A stretch of 64,000 nucleotides of DNA from Rhynchopus sp. YZ270_cl-10. Taxonomy: Eukaryota > Euglenozoa > Diplonemea > Diplonemida > Diplonemidae. The notes under the pieces were generated by a model. That model was given only the letters and a program-made list of their open reading frames with translations, searched no databases and was not told the DNA's origin. The position numbers and the translations under genes are program-made. Positions 1-11,290 of the stretch are shown here, one piece after another (the first letter of the stretch is position 1; the number at the start of each line of letters is the position of its first letter). The DNA is taken from contig OZ037927.1 in the NCBI GenBank assembly GCA_964035575.1, forward strand, positions 930,001 through 994,000, written 5' to 3'.

Positions 1-1132
1 TCGTGAACAGAGAAGGGACGGCTGCTTGAAAGTTCTAACACCGGTTTTTTATCAACAAATCTTGCAAACGGCCCTGCCCTGGTTAATCTCAGATATGACA
101 CCGCCTCTAACAACAACTCATGATAGGTAGGTCGGTGGAGGCTGTGGAGGGCTGTGACGAAGGGGACTAATGTATCACCTACTACGTCAATGCTAGCTTG
201 TTGTGCACGGTTGCCTGCGAAGCTTAGAATGTGTGGTGCATAACCGTCTTTTGAGTGATGCTGCACAGCAACAACTTCAGCAGACGCAGCCTGCCCGTTT
301 TCACATAACCTATGCGGCAAATCTAACAGAGACCCACCTCTGCAGAAATCAGAGAATACCAACAGCTTTGTCGCCACCCCTAGGTTGCGTGCCACGACAC
401 TCAAGAAGTCTGCCTGTGTAATGAATCCTTCTGTCGCATGATTTGATGGTGCTAACGATAGATTCCCCCCATGCCCTACAAACGCAAAGAGCAATGTATC
501 TCCAGGTCCGGCTCGATCGGTTAACCATCGCATGCTTGCAATGATATTACCACGGGTAGGCAACGCGGCCGGATTATTATCGGTTAATACACGAAGCTCC
601 CTGCAAAACCCTCGGGTTTGCAGAAACCCCCGTAAAACTTCTATGGTCGCAAATGAATCCGCGCATTTACTTCCTGTACCATGATAGTCGCAGGCCACCA
701 AAACTGCCTTCGAAATTCCCCTCGTCGCACGCCAGCTATTATTATCATCAAACATCGCGCTGGGCAGCCAGGCCCCCGGGGTTTTCACCTCGCTGGGTTG
801 AGGGGGAGGGGGAAGGGGAACGCTGGGAACATTCCTTTGAGGGGGAGCCTCTACAACACTCCCTTCAGGGCTCTCTGAGGGGAGAGAGGTGATGTCTTCA
901 CTTAGCACCTGGTGCATGATGATGGACCCTTCTGGGGTTGCCGGAAGGGGTGTTACAGTTGACAAGACAGCAGCCTGCGGGAGCATGGTAGCAGCTGTTG
1001 GGTAGGACCGTACACCTCCTCCACCTCCACCTCCCCCTCCCTCATCACTCCACACATAGCTCACCCACTTCGAATTTTCCTTTAACACCCCAGCGCCCTT
1101 CTTAAAAAACACATGAGATCTCTCCATCTCCC

Positions 1133-1163
<31 letters not shown>

Positions 1164-2099
1164 TCCCCCTTCCACCTTAAAAGTGAACCCTTTGCATATC
1201 GGGAGGTTTTCTGCTACTCTTAACGCATCTTCCTCAGAGAGCAGTCGCGGTGGGATTGTGTCCCCTCCTTTTGGGAGGAAATAGCCTGGGTAGCGAAGGA
1301 AGCATCCTATTCCTCCTCCTCCTCCCCCTCCACCTTCTCTGCGTGGAGGACTACGTAATGCTTGAACCGGAGGTGGCGGGGTGAGAACAATCGGGGGCTC
1401 TGTAGTATCAATGGTCGAAGGAGGGGGAGGAGATTGTGGTGACAATGGGGTGCCTCGTAGCGCAACGGAGACCGGGCCTTGGACAACGAGACGTTCCCGG
1501 GGATGTGTCTGTAGAACCGAGTTATCTGCATAGTGCACCTGATCCCAGCATTCTGTACAAAATTTTTCGTCGCACAACCTACAAAACCATAGTGCCGGCT
1601 CATACAACTCCCCCCCGGTATCACACACCGTGCAGATGTCGTCCGCTGCGATGTAGGGTGTTTCTTTCTGTTCTGTCTGTAGTTGTTCGTCATCATTCCG
1701 AAGGCCTCTCATTGATTCATATAAAGACCGTTGCAAGCTATCGTACAATACTGCGTCTGCAGACTGCAAATACAAAACAGATCGGTCCTGAAATGAGACC
1801 ACATCGACCTCCCCTTCTCTGGTTACTGTGTACAAATCGTCGAGTGAGTTTCCGGAGATGATTGTTCCGTCACGTTGTGCCAAATAAATCACTCCTTCTG
1901 AAATGACCACCACAACAAAGGTGCTTGTAGAGGTCAGGGAGGGGGGGGAAGAAGGGGAAGAAGGAGAAGAAGAAGGGGGCTGCGAAAGCTGGAGCGCCTC
2001 TCCGAAGAAGACAACGTTGCTCCCCTTCAGACCAGCAAAGGCACGCTGATACCATTCGGGGATGATCGATGCAGAAGCAGAAGGTGAAGAAGGAGCCAT
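1..2099 (-). CDS. Type I metacaspase-like protein with B-box-like zinc finger (partial, runs off left edge)
   Basis: One frame stays open from an ATG at 2099 to the window edge, 699 codons with no stop, so the C-terminus lies outside. Residues ~467-699 read as a peptidase C14 (metacaspase) domain: a start like KAVLVACDYHGTGS, PTRGNIIASMRWL, the catalytic His in FVGHGG (His543), the catalytic Cys in SDFCRGGSLLDLP (Cys586) and the metacaspase-type ending LSSSRPF. The Cys motif departs from the usual DSCHSG but keeps Cys. Residues ~156-205 form a Cys/His cluster resembling a B-box finger (CTVCD, FCRLC, CTECWDQVH, THPRER). Residues ~266-350 (GCFLRYPGYF, CKGFTFK, KWVSYVW) look like the PAN-like lectin modules of protist proteins, tentatively. 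Gly and Ser/Pro runs come from GGA and TCC codon repeats. Metacaspases are Arg/Lys-specific cysteine proteases in cell death and proteostasis; the B-box suggests a protein-interaction role. Intronless as read. Confidence 0.85.
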
Positions 2100-2121
2100 T
2101 CTAATGTATTCAAACGGTATT

Positions 2122-2252
2122 TGGTGTGATCACCCAAAACGGATTTCTCCGTGTGGTTCCCCCCCGAAGGTGCTCCGCAAATCTTAATATAGCCCGAAAC
2201 AGTTCTCCGTGGTTCCCCCCCGTGGGTTGTCCGTACCCCCTGAATCACACCA
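2122..2252. mobile_element. Short TIR element, TGGTG family (copy 1)
   Basis: Left end TGGTGTGAT and right end ATCACACCA are inverted, and the element is flanked by the exact 6-bp duplication GGTATT (2116-2121 and 2253-2258). The right end continues inward as TCAGGGGG on the reverse strand, matching other copies. The interior holds two CTCCGTG-GTTCCCCCC direct motifs. It lies 23 bp upstream of the metacaspase ATG, so probably in its 5' UTR or promoter. Non-autonomous; no coding capacity. Confidence 0.75.
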
Positions 2253-2258
2253 GGTATT

Positions 2259-3245
2259 GTTTTTTTTATCGCAAAGCCACAGAGAGAGAGAGAAGAGAAA
2301 GAAAAAAACGTTGGTCAATCAGGTGGTTTTTTTTTGTTTCCACTCTAATGGGTTTGAGGAGCTTTGTTTTGATAACTTAGAAATTAAATTCTGATATTTT
2401 TTTTTTTTTGCAAAGATAGGTGGAAGATAGGGTGTGTAGTCAAGAGAGAGAGAGAGAGGGGGAAAAAAGAGAAAAAAAAATGGTATAGGGCTTTGCTAGG
2501 GCTCTTTATAAGAAAGAGGGCATTGTTTTGGTTGTGGTTGTGTGGATTGTTTTTGCTGTTTTTTTTGTGTTGGTGTGTTTTTTCAGGGGAGAGGGAGGAG
2601 AGAAGGGGAAAGGAGGGGTTGGTTTGTAACATTTGGGAAAATGGAAGAAGGTGCTTTTTTTTAAAAGAGTGAGAAAGAGAGAGAGAAAAAAAAAGGTGAA
2701 CTCGTTTTTGCTTATCGTGCTTCGCTGTGCTCGCCCTGTCAAAGAAATCTTCATAAATCTTCCTGAAAAAGCAACAAAACCCTGCTTTGTTTTGTTACAG
2801 TAGTGTCACTACATACAAATTCTTAACAACAAACTCATTTTTTTTTCCGGCATTTTTTAAAAACCGTATTTTTGACCGATCCTTTTGCAGTTTCGGTACG
2901 GTATTATATAAACCCCAAAAAAAAAATGACGTTCTGCCCGGTTTTGGTACGTTTTAGGTTTTTTTTTTTTCAATTTGGTGTGACAGTTTGTACCTGAACC
3001 GCACCCTTGTCAATATGGTCATTCGCTTTCCTCCTCATTGCTGGAGCGCAAAGGGTCGGCAACAGCGCTCAGTGCCCCAAAAAACACTGTGTCGCAAGTT
3101 TGGGACACTAATTCTGTCGATTTCGAGATTTTGTTTCCGCCATGACTTCCATAATTGACTCCCTGACAAATTGCAATTCAGGGTGATCCTAATGGGGGTC
3201 CATTTACCACATTTGCACTGTGCAAGACACATCAAAAGGTATAAT
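2259..3245. other. Intergenic stretch, no gene seen
   Basis: AT-rich DNA with purine-rich runs (GA)n at 2280-2310 and 2440-2470 and many T and A homopolymers. Short open frames here are homopolymer-rich and not convincing. Around 2840-2990 there is a motif 'CGGTACGGTATTATATAAACC' region followed by 'CGGTTTTGGTACG', possibly old repeat remnants. Confidence 0.5.
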
Positions 3246-3316
3246 TGGGGTGGCTGAATGGGGGGTAATTTGCACTTCTTGCGTACTTTGTGCACCCCCT
3301 CATTTGAGCCACACCA
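3246..3316. mobile_element. Short TIR element, TGGTG family (copy 2)
   Basis: Left arm TGGGGTGGCTGAATGGGGGG pairs with the right arm CCCCCTCATTTGAGCCACA/CCA. The core TTGCGTACTT is shared with the copies at 17267 and 27618. Its right end coincides with the left target duplication of the larger palindromic element at 3322, so that element inserted at the edge of this one. Confidence 0.65.
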
Positions 3317-3321
3317 ATTAT

Positions 3322-3834
3322 CATAGGTTTCGAACGCGCGTTCGAAAATCGAAAACGCGCAAATCCAAAATCGGAAAACGCGCACATGAAAAAAAAAAAA
3401 AAACGCGCAAAAAAAAAAAAAAAAAACGCGCGTTCGAAAAGCCGGACGCGCGTAAAAAAAAAAGGGCGTTTTTTTTTTTTTTTTTTCAAACGCGCGTTCG
3501 AAAAAGTGGTTTTTTCGAACGCGCGTTTGAAAAACTGGACGCGCGTTCGAAAAAACCACTTTTTCGACGCGCGTTCGAAAAACCTCCCCACGTAAACATG
3601 AGGCTTCCACTTTTTCGAACGCGCGTGTTTTTTTTTCGTTTTTCAAACGCGCGTTTTTTTTCGTTTTTCAAACGCGCGTTTTTTTTTCGTTTTTTTCAAA
3701 CGCGCGTTTTTTGTTCGTTTTTTCCGAACGCGCGTTTTTTTTCCCGTTTTTTCCGAACGCGCGTTTTTTTTTTCGTTTTTCAAACGCGCACTCGAAAACG
3801 CCGTAAAAACGCGAACGCGCGTTCGAAACCTATG
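3322..3834. mobile_element. Reiterated-palindrome TIR element with CATAG...CTATG ends
   Basis: Ends are CATAGGTTTCGAACGCGC and its reverse complement (GCGCGTTCGAAACCTATG). The exact 6-bp duplication AATTAT flanks it (3316-3321 and 3835-3840). The interior is about a dozen variants of the end motif CGAACGCGCGTTCGAAAA in both orientations, separated by A or T runs. There is no credible gene; the open frames across it are translations of the repeat. It shares terminal bases and duplication length with the element at 39598-40053. Confidence 0.8.
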
Positions 3835-4240
3835 AATTATCACAAAAAAAAAAAAAAAAGATTCCATAGATGCAATCTGACCCAAACAAAAAAAAGGGGT
3901 ACAGAGTCTTTGCAGAGGATTCTGTATCATTTTTCTCTTTCGAGAACCCAAACAAATGATTAAGATATCATTTTCAATCGAAAGATGGAGGTTTTGTCCA
4001 TCAGTGGTTGTCTACTCTTTTTTTTTGAAAAAATCTTTTATTCTTTTTGCAAACAAAAAAGAAAAGAAAAATTTGAAAAAAGACAAAAAAAATGTGTTTC
4101 TCGTGCACACAACAACATCATTGCTTTGTAATTGAAGGCATCGGGGAGGGGAGGGGATAGGGGAACAGAAATATAAAAGAGAGGGTTAGCTAGATGGATA
4201 TAGACTGTTCTGCAAAACACTTCAAAAAAAAATTTTTGGT

Positions 4241-4280
4241 ATTGAAATACAACAGCCCTTTTGTGACAGTGTATCTTGGT
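4241..4280 (+). repeat. Dispersed repeat family D (representative copy)
   Basis: About 40 bp, core GACTTGAAATACAAAGCCC then CTCGTGACAGTGTACC. Other copies: 9521-9560, 26143-26175 and 27858-27897. The last two lie in myosin introns, antisense to the gene. Confidence 0.7.
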
Positions 4281-4380
4281 ACAGAATGACCGGTGTACCG
4301 TGAGTGGATCCCACCTCCCCAACCATGATTTACCCTACAAATCAATTTCGTGGTTTACATCTAAAAAAAAAAAAGTGAAG

Positions 4381-4441
4381 TTATTAAGGCACACCTCCGA
4401 CTGACCCTCGTACGATGCCAGCCATCCGGATGAAAGCACAA
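4381..4441 (+). repeat. Dispersed repeat family A (representative copy)
   Basis: About 60 bp with core GATGCAGGCACCTCCGACTG and CCAGCCATCCGGATGAAAGC. Other copies, all in the same orientation: 5984-6050, 6255-6319, 10481-10548 and 13061-13122. Each is flanked by A/T homopolymers. CATCCGGATG is a small perfect palindrome. No TIRs or target duplications were seen. Confidence 0.75.
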
Positions 4442-4891
4442 ATAATATAAAAAGAAGTGTTAGCAGACGGTGTGTACTGAAAGAACAAAAGAGAGAGGTA
4501 TGTGGAATACAAAAAAAAAAAAAAAAACTTTTGGCAGACATAAGACAAATTCGCATACTTACCACATTAACAACCAGTAAGCAATGAAAGGGTGGGACAT
4601 GTACTCCCAGACATAAAGAAAGAAACAGAGGCCGAACAAAAAAAAAAAAAAAAAAAAAAAATGGCAAAATACGGCTATTTGAATACGAAAAACAAAAAGA
4701 CATTTTATTTTTTTGGTTGAGTTTTTTTGACAGGAAGGAAGGAGGGGATGGGGGAAAAAAACAAAAACAAAAACAAAAAGCGCTTGAAAGATGGCTGATT
4801 CTCATAGGGAATGCAACACATCTTGAAACACGTAGTTTAAAAAAAGATGACATAAAAACTGAAGACAGACAAATATAAGAAAACGGCTTTG

Positions 4892-4923
4892 GCAAGATGG
4901 ATCCTAAGCCTCGCACTAAGCAC
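4892..4923 (+). repeat. Dispersed repeat family E (representative copy)
   Basis: Core AAGATGAACCTAAGCCTC followed, in longer copies, by GTGCTTAGTCACCTTGAA. Other copies: 6097-6120, 8236-8262, 9577-9612, 15217-15281, 18711-18745 and 28893-28921 (inside myosin intron 1). The copy at 9577 follows a family D copy at once, suggesting D and E may be ends of one longer unit. Confidence 0.65.
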
Positions 4924-7061
4924 CTCCCTTCAGCCGCATCAAAAAACCCAGATGCTCAGAATAGCAGAAAATAGCTCAAAATAGCACCCCTTCAGACACA
5001 CCATTAATGGCTTTTCCATTTTTGCCTTTTTTGTTGTTTTCGACGCTCACCCTACCGACCTAGGGTCTGTACACAATGCCGTCTATTGGCGGAGTACTTC
5101 ATTAGAAAGTGGAAGCGTACAACTAACAAACTCTCCCTCTATTTCATTTCCTGCGGGGGTTAAAACTTAAAACTTAAAAGGGGGGGTTTTTAAATGGTTT
5201 TTTTCTTGTTGTTGTCTCGACAATAACGTACCCAACGTACACCCAACCACCATTGTACTGAAAAGATATAAACGCAAATTGTCCTAAAACTCTATTTTGC
5301 ACTTTTTTTTTTTTTGTGATTCCAACTCAAAGCCATTTCAGACAGCACAACGTTCTGACAGACAACGGAGAGTGGTCACGCTTTGCTCTCTTCCCAAAGA
5401 ACGCGGTCCAGACCACGACACAAAAAAAAATTTACTATTTTTCGAGCAGGAATTACCCATCAAGAGCGACATGGACCCATCCCCTCTCCCCAAGCAAAAC
5501 AAGACACACTGAGTGCCCTGCACAGACTGAAATGGCGATCCCAATATACCGCTGAGGAACAGGTGTGAGGAAGGGGAAGGGGAAGGGGGGAAGGGAGTTT
5601 GAAAATATTTTTTTGTATGTTTTGAAAGTGTTTTTGTGCTCTGCTTAATTTTGCTTGATAGGGGGGAGGGGAGCACGACGAGGTGCACGACAGTTGAAGT
5701 ACATGACTTGTATTGCAATTTTTTTTTTCCCCCTTTGTGGTTTTTATCTTTGTAAGTAAAGGGTGAAACCACAAAAAAGTAAATCCACAAGTCAAGTCAT
5801 TATACTTCACCGTAGTGTGTACAGAGAGCTGATACAAAAAAAAAAAAAAAAAAAGAAAGAAGGAAAGAAAACTTAAAAGATATTTGAAACATACGTATTC
5901 AATACTTTGATAGCATAGGAAGAAAACTTGAAAAGATAAAATGCGCGTCCCAAACACACATCTTGAGAAAGAAATGGTGGTCATTGATGCAGGCACACAC
6001 CTCCAACCTGACCCACTGTACGACGCCAGCCATCCGGATAAAAGCACAAAATACCCTGTGCCCAAAGAAAGTCGGATAAAAAAAGAAACAAAGCAAGATG
6101 AACCTAAGCCTCGCAGGACCAGCCATCTATAAGGGGTGAGAGCAATAAAAAAAGCGGAATAAATACGCTCGTATACTTTCTATTTTTGTACATTTTTTTT
6201 TTTTTCCATTTACAGCAGTCCAAATGAATCTTGACGTCCAAAAATAAAAGTGAAGTTATTAATGCAGGCACCTCCGACTGACCCACGTACGATGCCAGCC
6301 ATCCGGATGAAAGCACAAGAGAAATAAAAAAAGAGAGGCAAATTACCCAAAAAAAAAAATCCCCAAATTCGCCTTATTTAGACACCAAGTTTCTTGGACT
6401 ACTGTATTTAGTTATTTTTTTTTTTGCATTTTTTTTTTTTGCATCGACTCAGTTTCAAACCACCTTCCATAAACGTTTTTAAAAAAAATAGGATGGAGCA
6501 CCCCGGTCCGAAAAGGAATGCAGCCACCCCTGAGTTTCAAACCACCTTCCTACAGGCAGGTCCTGTACACGCCCTGGAGGATACGGAAATGTACTAAGGT
6601 GTACCAGAATAAAGTGTACAAAACAAAACAAAAAATTTAAAAAAAAAAAATAGTTCGCACAGAAACAGAGAGAAAGAAAGAAGGGAGAGAGAGAAAGAGG
6701 GTGTGTGTATGTGTGTACGGAGAAGACCGTTGTGTGCCTCAAAAGGGCACAACAAATATTCTGAACAAAAAAAAAACAACAACAAAAAAAAGGATGATAT
6801 AATCTGTTGGTAGCGAAGGAATGGTCTGTAATGTGGCTTTTTTGGTTTTATTTTTTTTCCTCTTTTTTTTTTCTATTACTTTTTCTGGTATTTGTTTTGT
6901 ATTCGTGCAAAGGCTATGCCCCATAGAAACTGTACACTGTGCTTCTTTTGCTCTGGACCAGCAAAAAAAAGGGCCACCCTAACACACTGGTGAACGGTAT
7001 GCAGTAGACTTGAGAGTCCATTGAAGAAGGATTTTGTTTTGACTATAGACTACTATCACTA

Positions 7062-7151
7062 CACGGTGGCCAGTTTGATGTGGGAGAGCGTCCAAAGTGG
7101 ACGAAAAATACTGGTTGAGAATTGCTCTACCCGCTCAAACTGGCCACCGTG
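7062..7151. mobile_element. 90-bp TIR element with TA target duplication
   Basis: Inverted ends CACGGTGGCCAGTTTGA (left) and TCAAACTGGCCACCGTG (right), flanked by TA on both sides, the duplication typical of Tc1/mariner-like elements. The TIRs continue imperfectly inward (GTGGGAGAGC versus GCTCTACCCGC). Non-autonomous. Confidence 0.65.
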
Positions 7152-7337
7152 TAGATAGCAAGATCTTTTTTTCTTCACAGAATCCTTAAAAAGATTTTGG
7201 AGTAAGAGAAACGTTTGGTCAAGATTGGCTGAAAGACAGCAGAGAGGTCTGGTCTTCTGGAGGAGAAGAATGTGGATTTGCTTTTTTTGATTGAAAATAG
7301 TATTTCAACATGTGTGCAATCAATAAATTGATAGCAT

Positions 7338-7484
7338 CCACCTGATTTTTACCCCGCGTATAGGCGCGTAAAGGCGTGTATAGGACCGTATAGGGCCGTA
7401 CAGACATATACGGACCGTCCGTACGCGCCTTCACGCGCCTTTGCGCGCTTTTACGCGCCTATACGCGGGGTAAAAATCATGTGG
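7338..7484. mobile_element. TIR element, CCACCTGATTT family (copy 1)
   Basis: Ends CCACCTGATTTTTACCCC and the reverse complement of CCACATGATTTTTACCCC, flanked by the exact 5-bp duplication AGCAT (7333-7337, 7485-7489). Inside, the motif GCGTATAGGCGCGTAAAGGC recurs in both orientations around a centre with GGACCGTCCGTACG. A second copy lies at 13536-13672. Confidence 0.8.
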
Positions 7485-7594
7485 AGCATAAGAGGAGGGG
7501 ATCAACAAAACTGTTCCCATCTTTCTTTTTATGCTGATTGAAAATAGGTTGTTACCAAAAAAAGGTCTTTTTTCAAAAAGCTTGCAAAACATTA

Positions 7595-7655
7595 TTTCAT
7601 ATACTATCTATTCTACTGAATAGAAGGTATAACAAGGGTGACACGAAATGTCACC
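7595..7655 (+). repeat. Dispersed repeat family C (representative copy)
   Basis: Core TTTCATATACTATCTATTCT then ACTGAATAGAAGGTATA and GGGTGACAC. Other copies: 14053-14126 and 19502-19560, same orientation. TATTCTACTGAATAGAA can fold into a short hairpin. Function unknown. Confidence 0.7.
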
Positions 7656-8303
7656 CAAAGCAAAACATGAAAACCTCTCCCCCGAAAATTGCCTCACGGT
7701 GCTTGGTCACCTGAACGATACTGAGATTTTATTTTAAAAAAAATACCGGCAAGATGGATTTGACCAGTGGTGTGTTTCCTTTTTAGAACAAAATAAAGAG
7801 ATCAGGTCTTTGTGCGCTCAAAGCTGGGCGTAAAAAAGGTCGGGGGGGAAAAGTGTGAAATTGCAATTGGGTGTTGGTATTTTGTGAATTAAAGTGAATC
7901 AAAACAGACAATTGCAAAATCATGATTTTGTTGTTTCTTTTTCCGTTCTTTCTTCCGTTTTTACCCACAAAGCGCTGCATTTTTTTTTTTTAAAGTCAGA
8001 TATATTACACACAGATATCTCTAGGGTGCACATAAAGCAATACACCTAGTACACTTATCCTGAGTACGTCTGTTGTTTCGAAGAAAAGAGGGAGAGAAAA
8101 AATAGAGAGAAATTAGAAAGATGGGGTGTACCTTGCATGGGTTGGTATGCCACTATTGAGCATATCAGATATGATCTATTGTTCCGTTGTGTCTATGCAT
8201 AGCCGTGGCAAAAAAAGAACAGAAAAAAAAAGCTTATAAGATGAACCTAAGCCTCTTGTGCTTAAAAAACACCCAAAAAAAAAAATACTTTTTTTTGAAT
8301 TTT

Positions 8304-8335
8304 AGACTACTATCACAGGATAGCAGCCACGATAT
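8304..8335 (+). repeat. Dispersed repeat family H (representative copy)
   Basis: Core GACTACTATCAC then ATAGCAGCCACG. Related copies: 12746-12785 and, weaker, about 7043-7060 directly before the 90-bp TIR element. Confidence 0.45.
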
Positions 8336-8377
8336 TTCTTCGCCATGCACTGTGGAGTCCGTGTACAAGGGTCCACC

Positions 8378-8653
8378 CATTTTTGGACAGACTACACTGT
8401 GTGGTAAAAACAAAAAAAAAAAAAAACTGATTCTGCTAAGTCGGAAAGCAGGCACTGAAACAAAAATATTCTGCAGTCCCAACCCGACCACCTTCCCTAC
8501 TTGAAAATGGGGCGGAGAGACATGCATAAACTTGTGATTCATTGATCGCTTCCAGCAACACACACCCATTTTTGGACGGACTACACTGTGTGGTAAAAAC
8601 AAAAAAAAAAAAAACTGATTCTGCGAAGTCGTAAAGCAGGCACTGAAACAAAA
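8378..8653 (+). repeat. Pair of 86-bp direct repeats
   Basis: 8378-8464 and 8568-8653 are nearly identical: CCCATTTTTGGACAGACTAC, an A-run, ACTGATTCTGC(T/G)AAGTCG and GCAGGCACTGAAACAAAA. They are separated by ~100 bp. Purpose unknown; possibly a segmental duplication of an element fragment. Confidence 0.75.
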
Positions 8654-9061
8654 GGAGAGAGAAAGAAAAGTTTGGGAATATGATATTTCAACACCTCGTG
8701 CTTTAGTCACCTTAAAGCAGGATGAAATAACACAAGATGCATACAGGGGAGGGGGTCCTAGGGGGGGGATTTTGAATGAACTTTTATTTTTGCTATTTTT
8801 GCTTTGTGCTCTTTTTTTTGGTGGTCTTTCAAAGGTCCTAGGGGAGGTGGGTTTTTATGAAGTTTTTTGTTCGGTTTTTTCCCCCCCATTTTTTGTTTGT
8901 TTTTTTTTTTTTGTGTCACTAGCCCTGGGTCGGCTCGTGTAGTTCTGTGTGGGCTAGCTGGGTCTTGCGATCCGACTGACACCTTTCTTTACTCAACATC
9001 AGGGTACAGATACCGTTGCTTTGGTGAAGCTGTTTTTTTTTTTTTTCCTGTTGTGTGTTTT

Positions 9062-9114
9062 TGAAAACTTGGTTTGTATTAGTGTAGACACCCCCGAGGA
9101 TGAACTCCACTATA
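9062..9114 (+). repeat. Dispersed repeat family B (representative copy)
   Basis: About 52 bp: GAAAACTTGGTTTGTATTAG, TGTAGACACCCCCGAGG and ATGAACTCCACTAT. Other copies: 10948-10998, 13726-13775 and a shortened one at 15418-15450 directly after a family F copy. All share orientation and are embedded in T and A tracts. Confidence 0.75.
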
Positions 9115-9917
9115 CAAAACGCTGTTTTTTTTTTTTTTTTTTTTTTTTCTCTGATTGTTGTCGACAACACAACTAAGGGGAAGCTAATGAATAAATTGGT
9201 TGGTTCTCTGTACTGCTTTGGCTTTTGTTACTTGCCGAATAAAAGCATTTCAAGAGAATGGGTATGTTACTTTGTTTCGATGATTGGTGCGGCCGACGAC
9301 CCCAAAATAACGTGGGGGGGTTGGAGAGGAAGGGCGCGTTACTTTGCAAGAACGTAGTATCTCTCACCTCAAGAGGGTGTACAAAGGCTGGGCAGCTTCA
9401 CTGCACCCAAACATAAATCTGTATCCGAATGGTCACGAGAGCATGCCATGCCGCATGGCTGTGTAACGTAAGTCACATAAGTTACACAGGGGTGGAGATT
9501 TAAAAAAAGAGAGAGAAAAATGACTTGAAATACAAAGCCCTCTCATAACAGTGTGCCTAAACCAAAGAAAGGGTTGTAAGATGAGTCTAAGCCACCCTGC
9601 ACTTAGTCAATATTGTTGAGCTTAAACGAAAGAAACACGTTGTGCAGTGAATATGCACAAAGTGACAAAGTGACAAAAAAAAAAAAAAAAAAACTGATGT
9701 TTAAACTTTGTTTCACCACCCATTCTAGACAGATTCTTGTCCACAATGTTTTTTTTTTCAAAAAAAAAAAAAACTAAAAATAAGTTGAAAATGCCAAACG
9801 CCTCACCGTTCATCGGCAGACGCAAGGTGTTGGGTTAAAAAACGACATTTCGCTGCTATAGATGCTCCAATACACTCAGAAAAACTACCCCTTTTTTTTC
9901 CTCCTCTTTTTTTAGCT

Positions 9918-9970
9918 GTATCAACAATCACCTAGTTGAGGATTCTGTACAACAGTGTCTGCCTGAAAGG
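9918..9970 (+). repeat. Dispersed repeat family F (representative copy)
   Basis: Core CAACAATCACCT..GAGGA..TTCTGTACAACA. Clearer copies at 12571-12628 and 15343-15392 read CACCTGTCCGAGGACGGGTT, in which CCTGTC and GACGGG can pair. A diverged copy lies at 19398-19435. Confidence 0.65.
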
Positions 9971-9995
9971 CTATTGTACGCGAAAAGTATTTCAA

Positions 9996-10118
9996 CATAC
10001 CATAACTGTAACAATAGTGGACCGTAAAAATGTTAAACGCTCCCTCAAAACTGAAAAAATTCCACATTTTGTACGGTACACATTACTTACGGTCCACTAT
10101 TGTTGCGGTTACGGTATG
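9996..10118. mobile_element. 123-bp TIR element (CATACC ends)
   Basis: Inverted ends of ~32 bp, CATACC(A/G)TAAC at the termini and AACAATAGTGGACCGTAA further in, matching the right end on the opposite strand. No clear target duplication was found. Non-autonomous. Confidence 0.65.
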
Positions 10119-10796
10119 CATTCAGTAAAATTGATAGCATAGGGTGGGGGGATCAACAAAAAAGAAATGGTCCCTACTTAATAGATATAGACGTGGATCA
10201 GATCGTTCCTCAAACTCGTAAGTATCCTTGCTATTGCTATTCTTTATGGGTTGTTTGTATTGCAAACCTTCTTTTCTTTCTGGTTGAACGAGAAGCAGAC
10301 TTCAGGATGGGTAAAACAAAACAAAGAGGGAAGAGAAGGAAAAGAAGGAAGAGAGAGGGGGAAATCCTTCGTTTTGTTGTACTCCCGCTAAGCTGTGTGG
10401 TATTTTATTTTCTTTTTCTTTTTTTGAAAACTTAGTTTTTTTCTTTCAGAACTTAGCGTTTTTCCGCAAAACAAAATCTGTAGTTGTTGATGCAGGCACC
10501 TCCGACTGACCCACTGTACGATGCCAGCCATCCGGATGAAAGCACAAAGTACCCCTGCAGCCTACAACAGTAGATGTAAAAAGGAAACCTAAAAAAAGCG
10601 TGGGAAAATTAGACCAATTTGGGCCAAAAAAAAAGTGTCTGAACACTTAGAAATAATTCTCAAATTTAATTATTCTGATCAAAATCGTCCTTTTTTTTTT
10701 GCCCAAAATAGCAAACAAAAAAGGAGAGTTATTTTTTTTTTGGTATGCCTCCACCATTTTAAGTGTCATTTTGAGTGCTAAAGAAATGTGTTTATC

Positions 10797-10856
10797 TTGT
10801 GTGGCTGAATAGAGGGGGCGGAAAAAAGTGTGAATCACCCCCCTTCAGCCACACCA
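10797..10856. mobile_element. Short TIR element, TGGTG family (copy 3)
   Basis: Left arm GTGTGGCTGAATAGAGGGGG pairs with right arm ACCCCCCTTCAGCCACACCA. The left outermost bases are degenerate (TTGTG) and no target duplication is visible, suggesting an older copy. Confidence 0.6.
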
Positions 10857-11240
10857 TACCTGGTTTCTTTTTATAAAAGTGCACAGGACTGATTTCTGAG
10901 TCGGACTGGGACCCACCGGTTCCTGGAAAAACAGGTTGTATTTTCTTTGAAAACTTGGTTTGTATTAGTGTAGACACCCGAGGATGAACTCCACTATTTC
11001 TTTTTGTGACCAAAAAAATTTTATTACATTTTTTTAGAGTACTAGGAATATGTCCCCAAACCCCCCCTACCTTACCCCCCCTTCCCCAGGACTTTTCCCT
11101 CCCAGACACATTTGTACTGTAATGGGTTTTAACCCTTTAAGGAAATTCCATTTTTTTATACCTTTTAAATATTTGAGACGAGCATTTTTTTTTTTTTTTG
11201 TTGAAATGAAAAATGAAATGAAAGTAGATATTTGCACAAA

Positions 11241-11290
11241 AACAGTGACAACACAACCCGAGGGCAACACTACTCTAACAATTTATCGAG
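11241..11290 (+). repeat. Dispersed repeat family G (representative copy)
   Basis: Core ACAACACAACCCGAGGGCAA then CACTACTCTAACAATTTATC. Other copies: 11888-11946 and a diverged one at 13400-13450. The first two flank the small gene at 11458-11718, about 0.65 kb apart in direct orientation. Confidence 0.7.

Noticed and set aside
3035-3963. Frames of 200-250 residues rich in Arg, Lys and Phe
   Set aside because: They read through the CGAACGCGCGTTCG palindromes and homopolymers of the TIR element.
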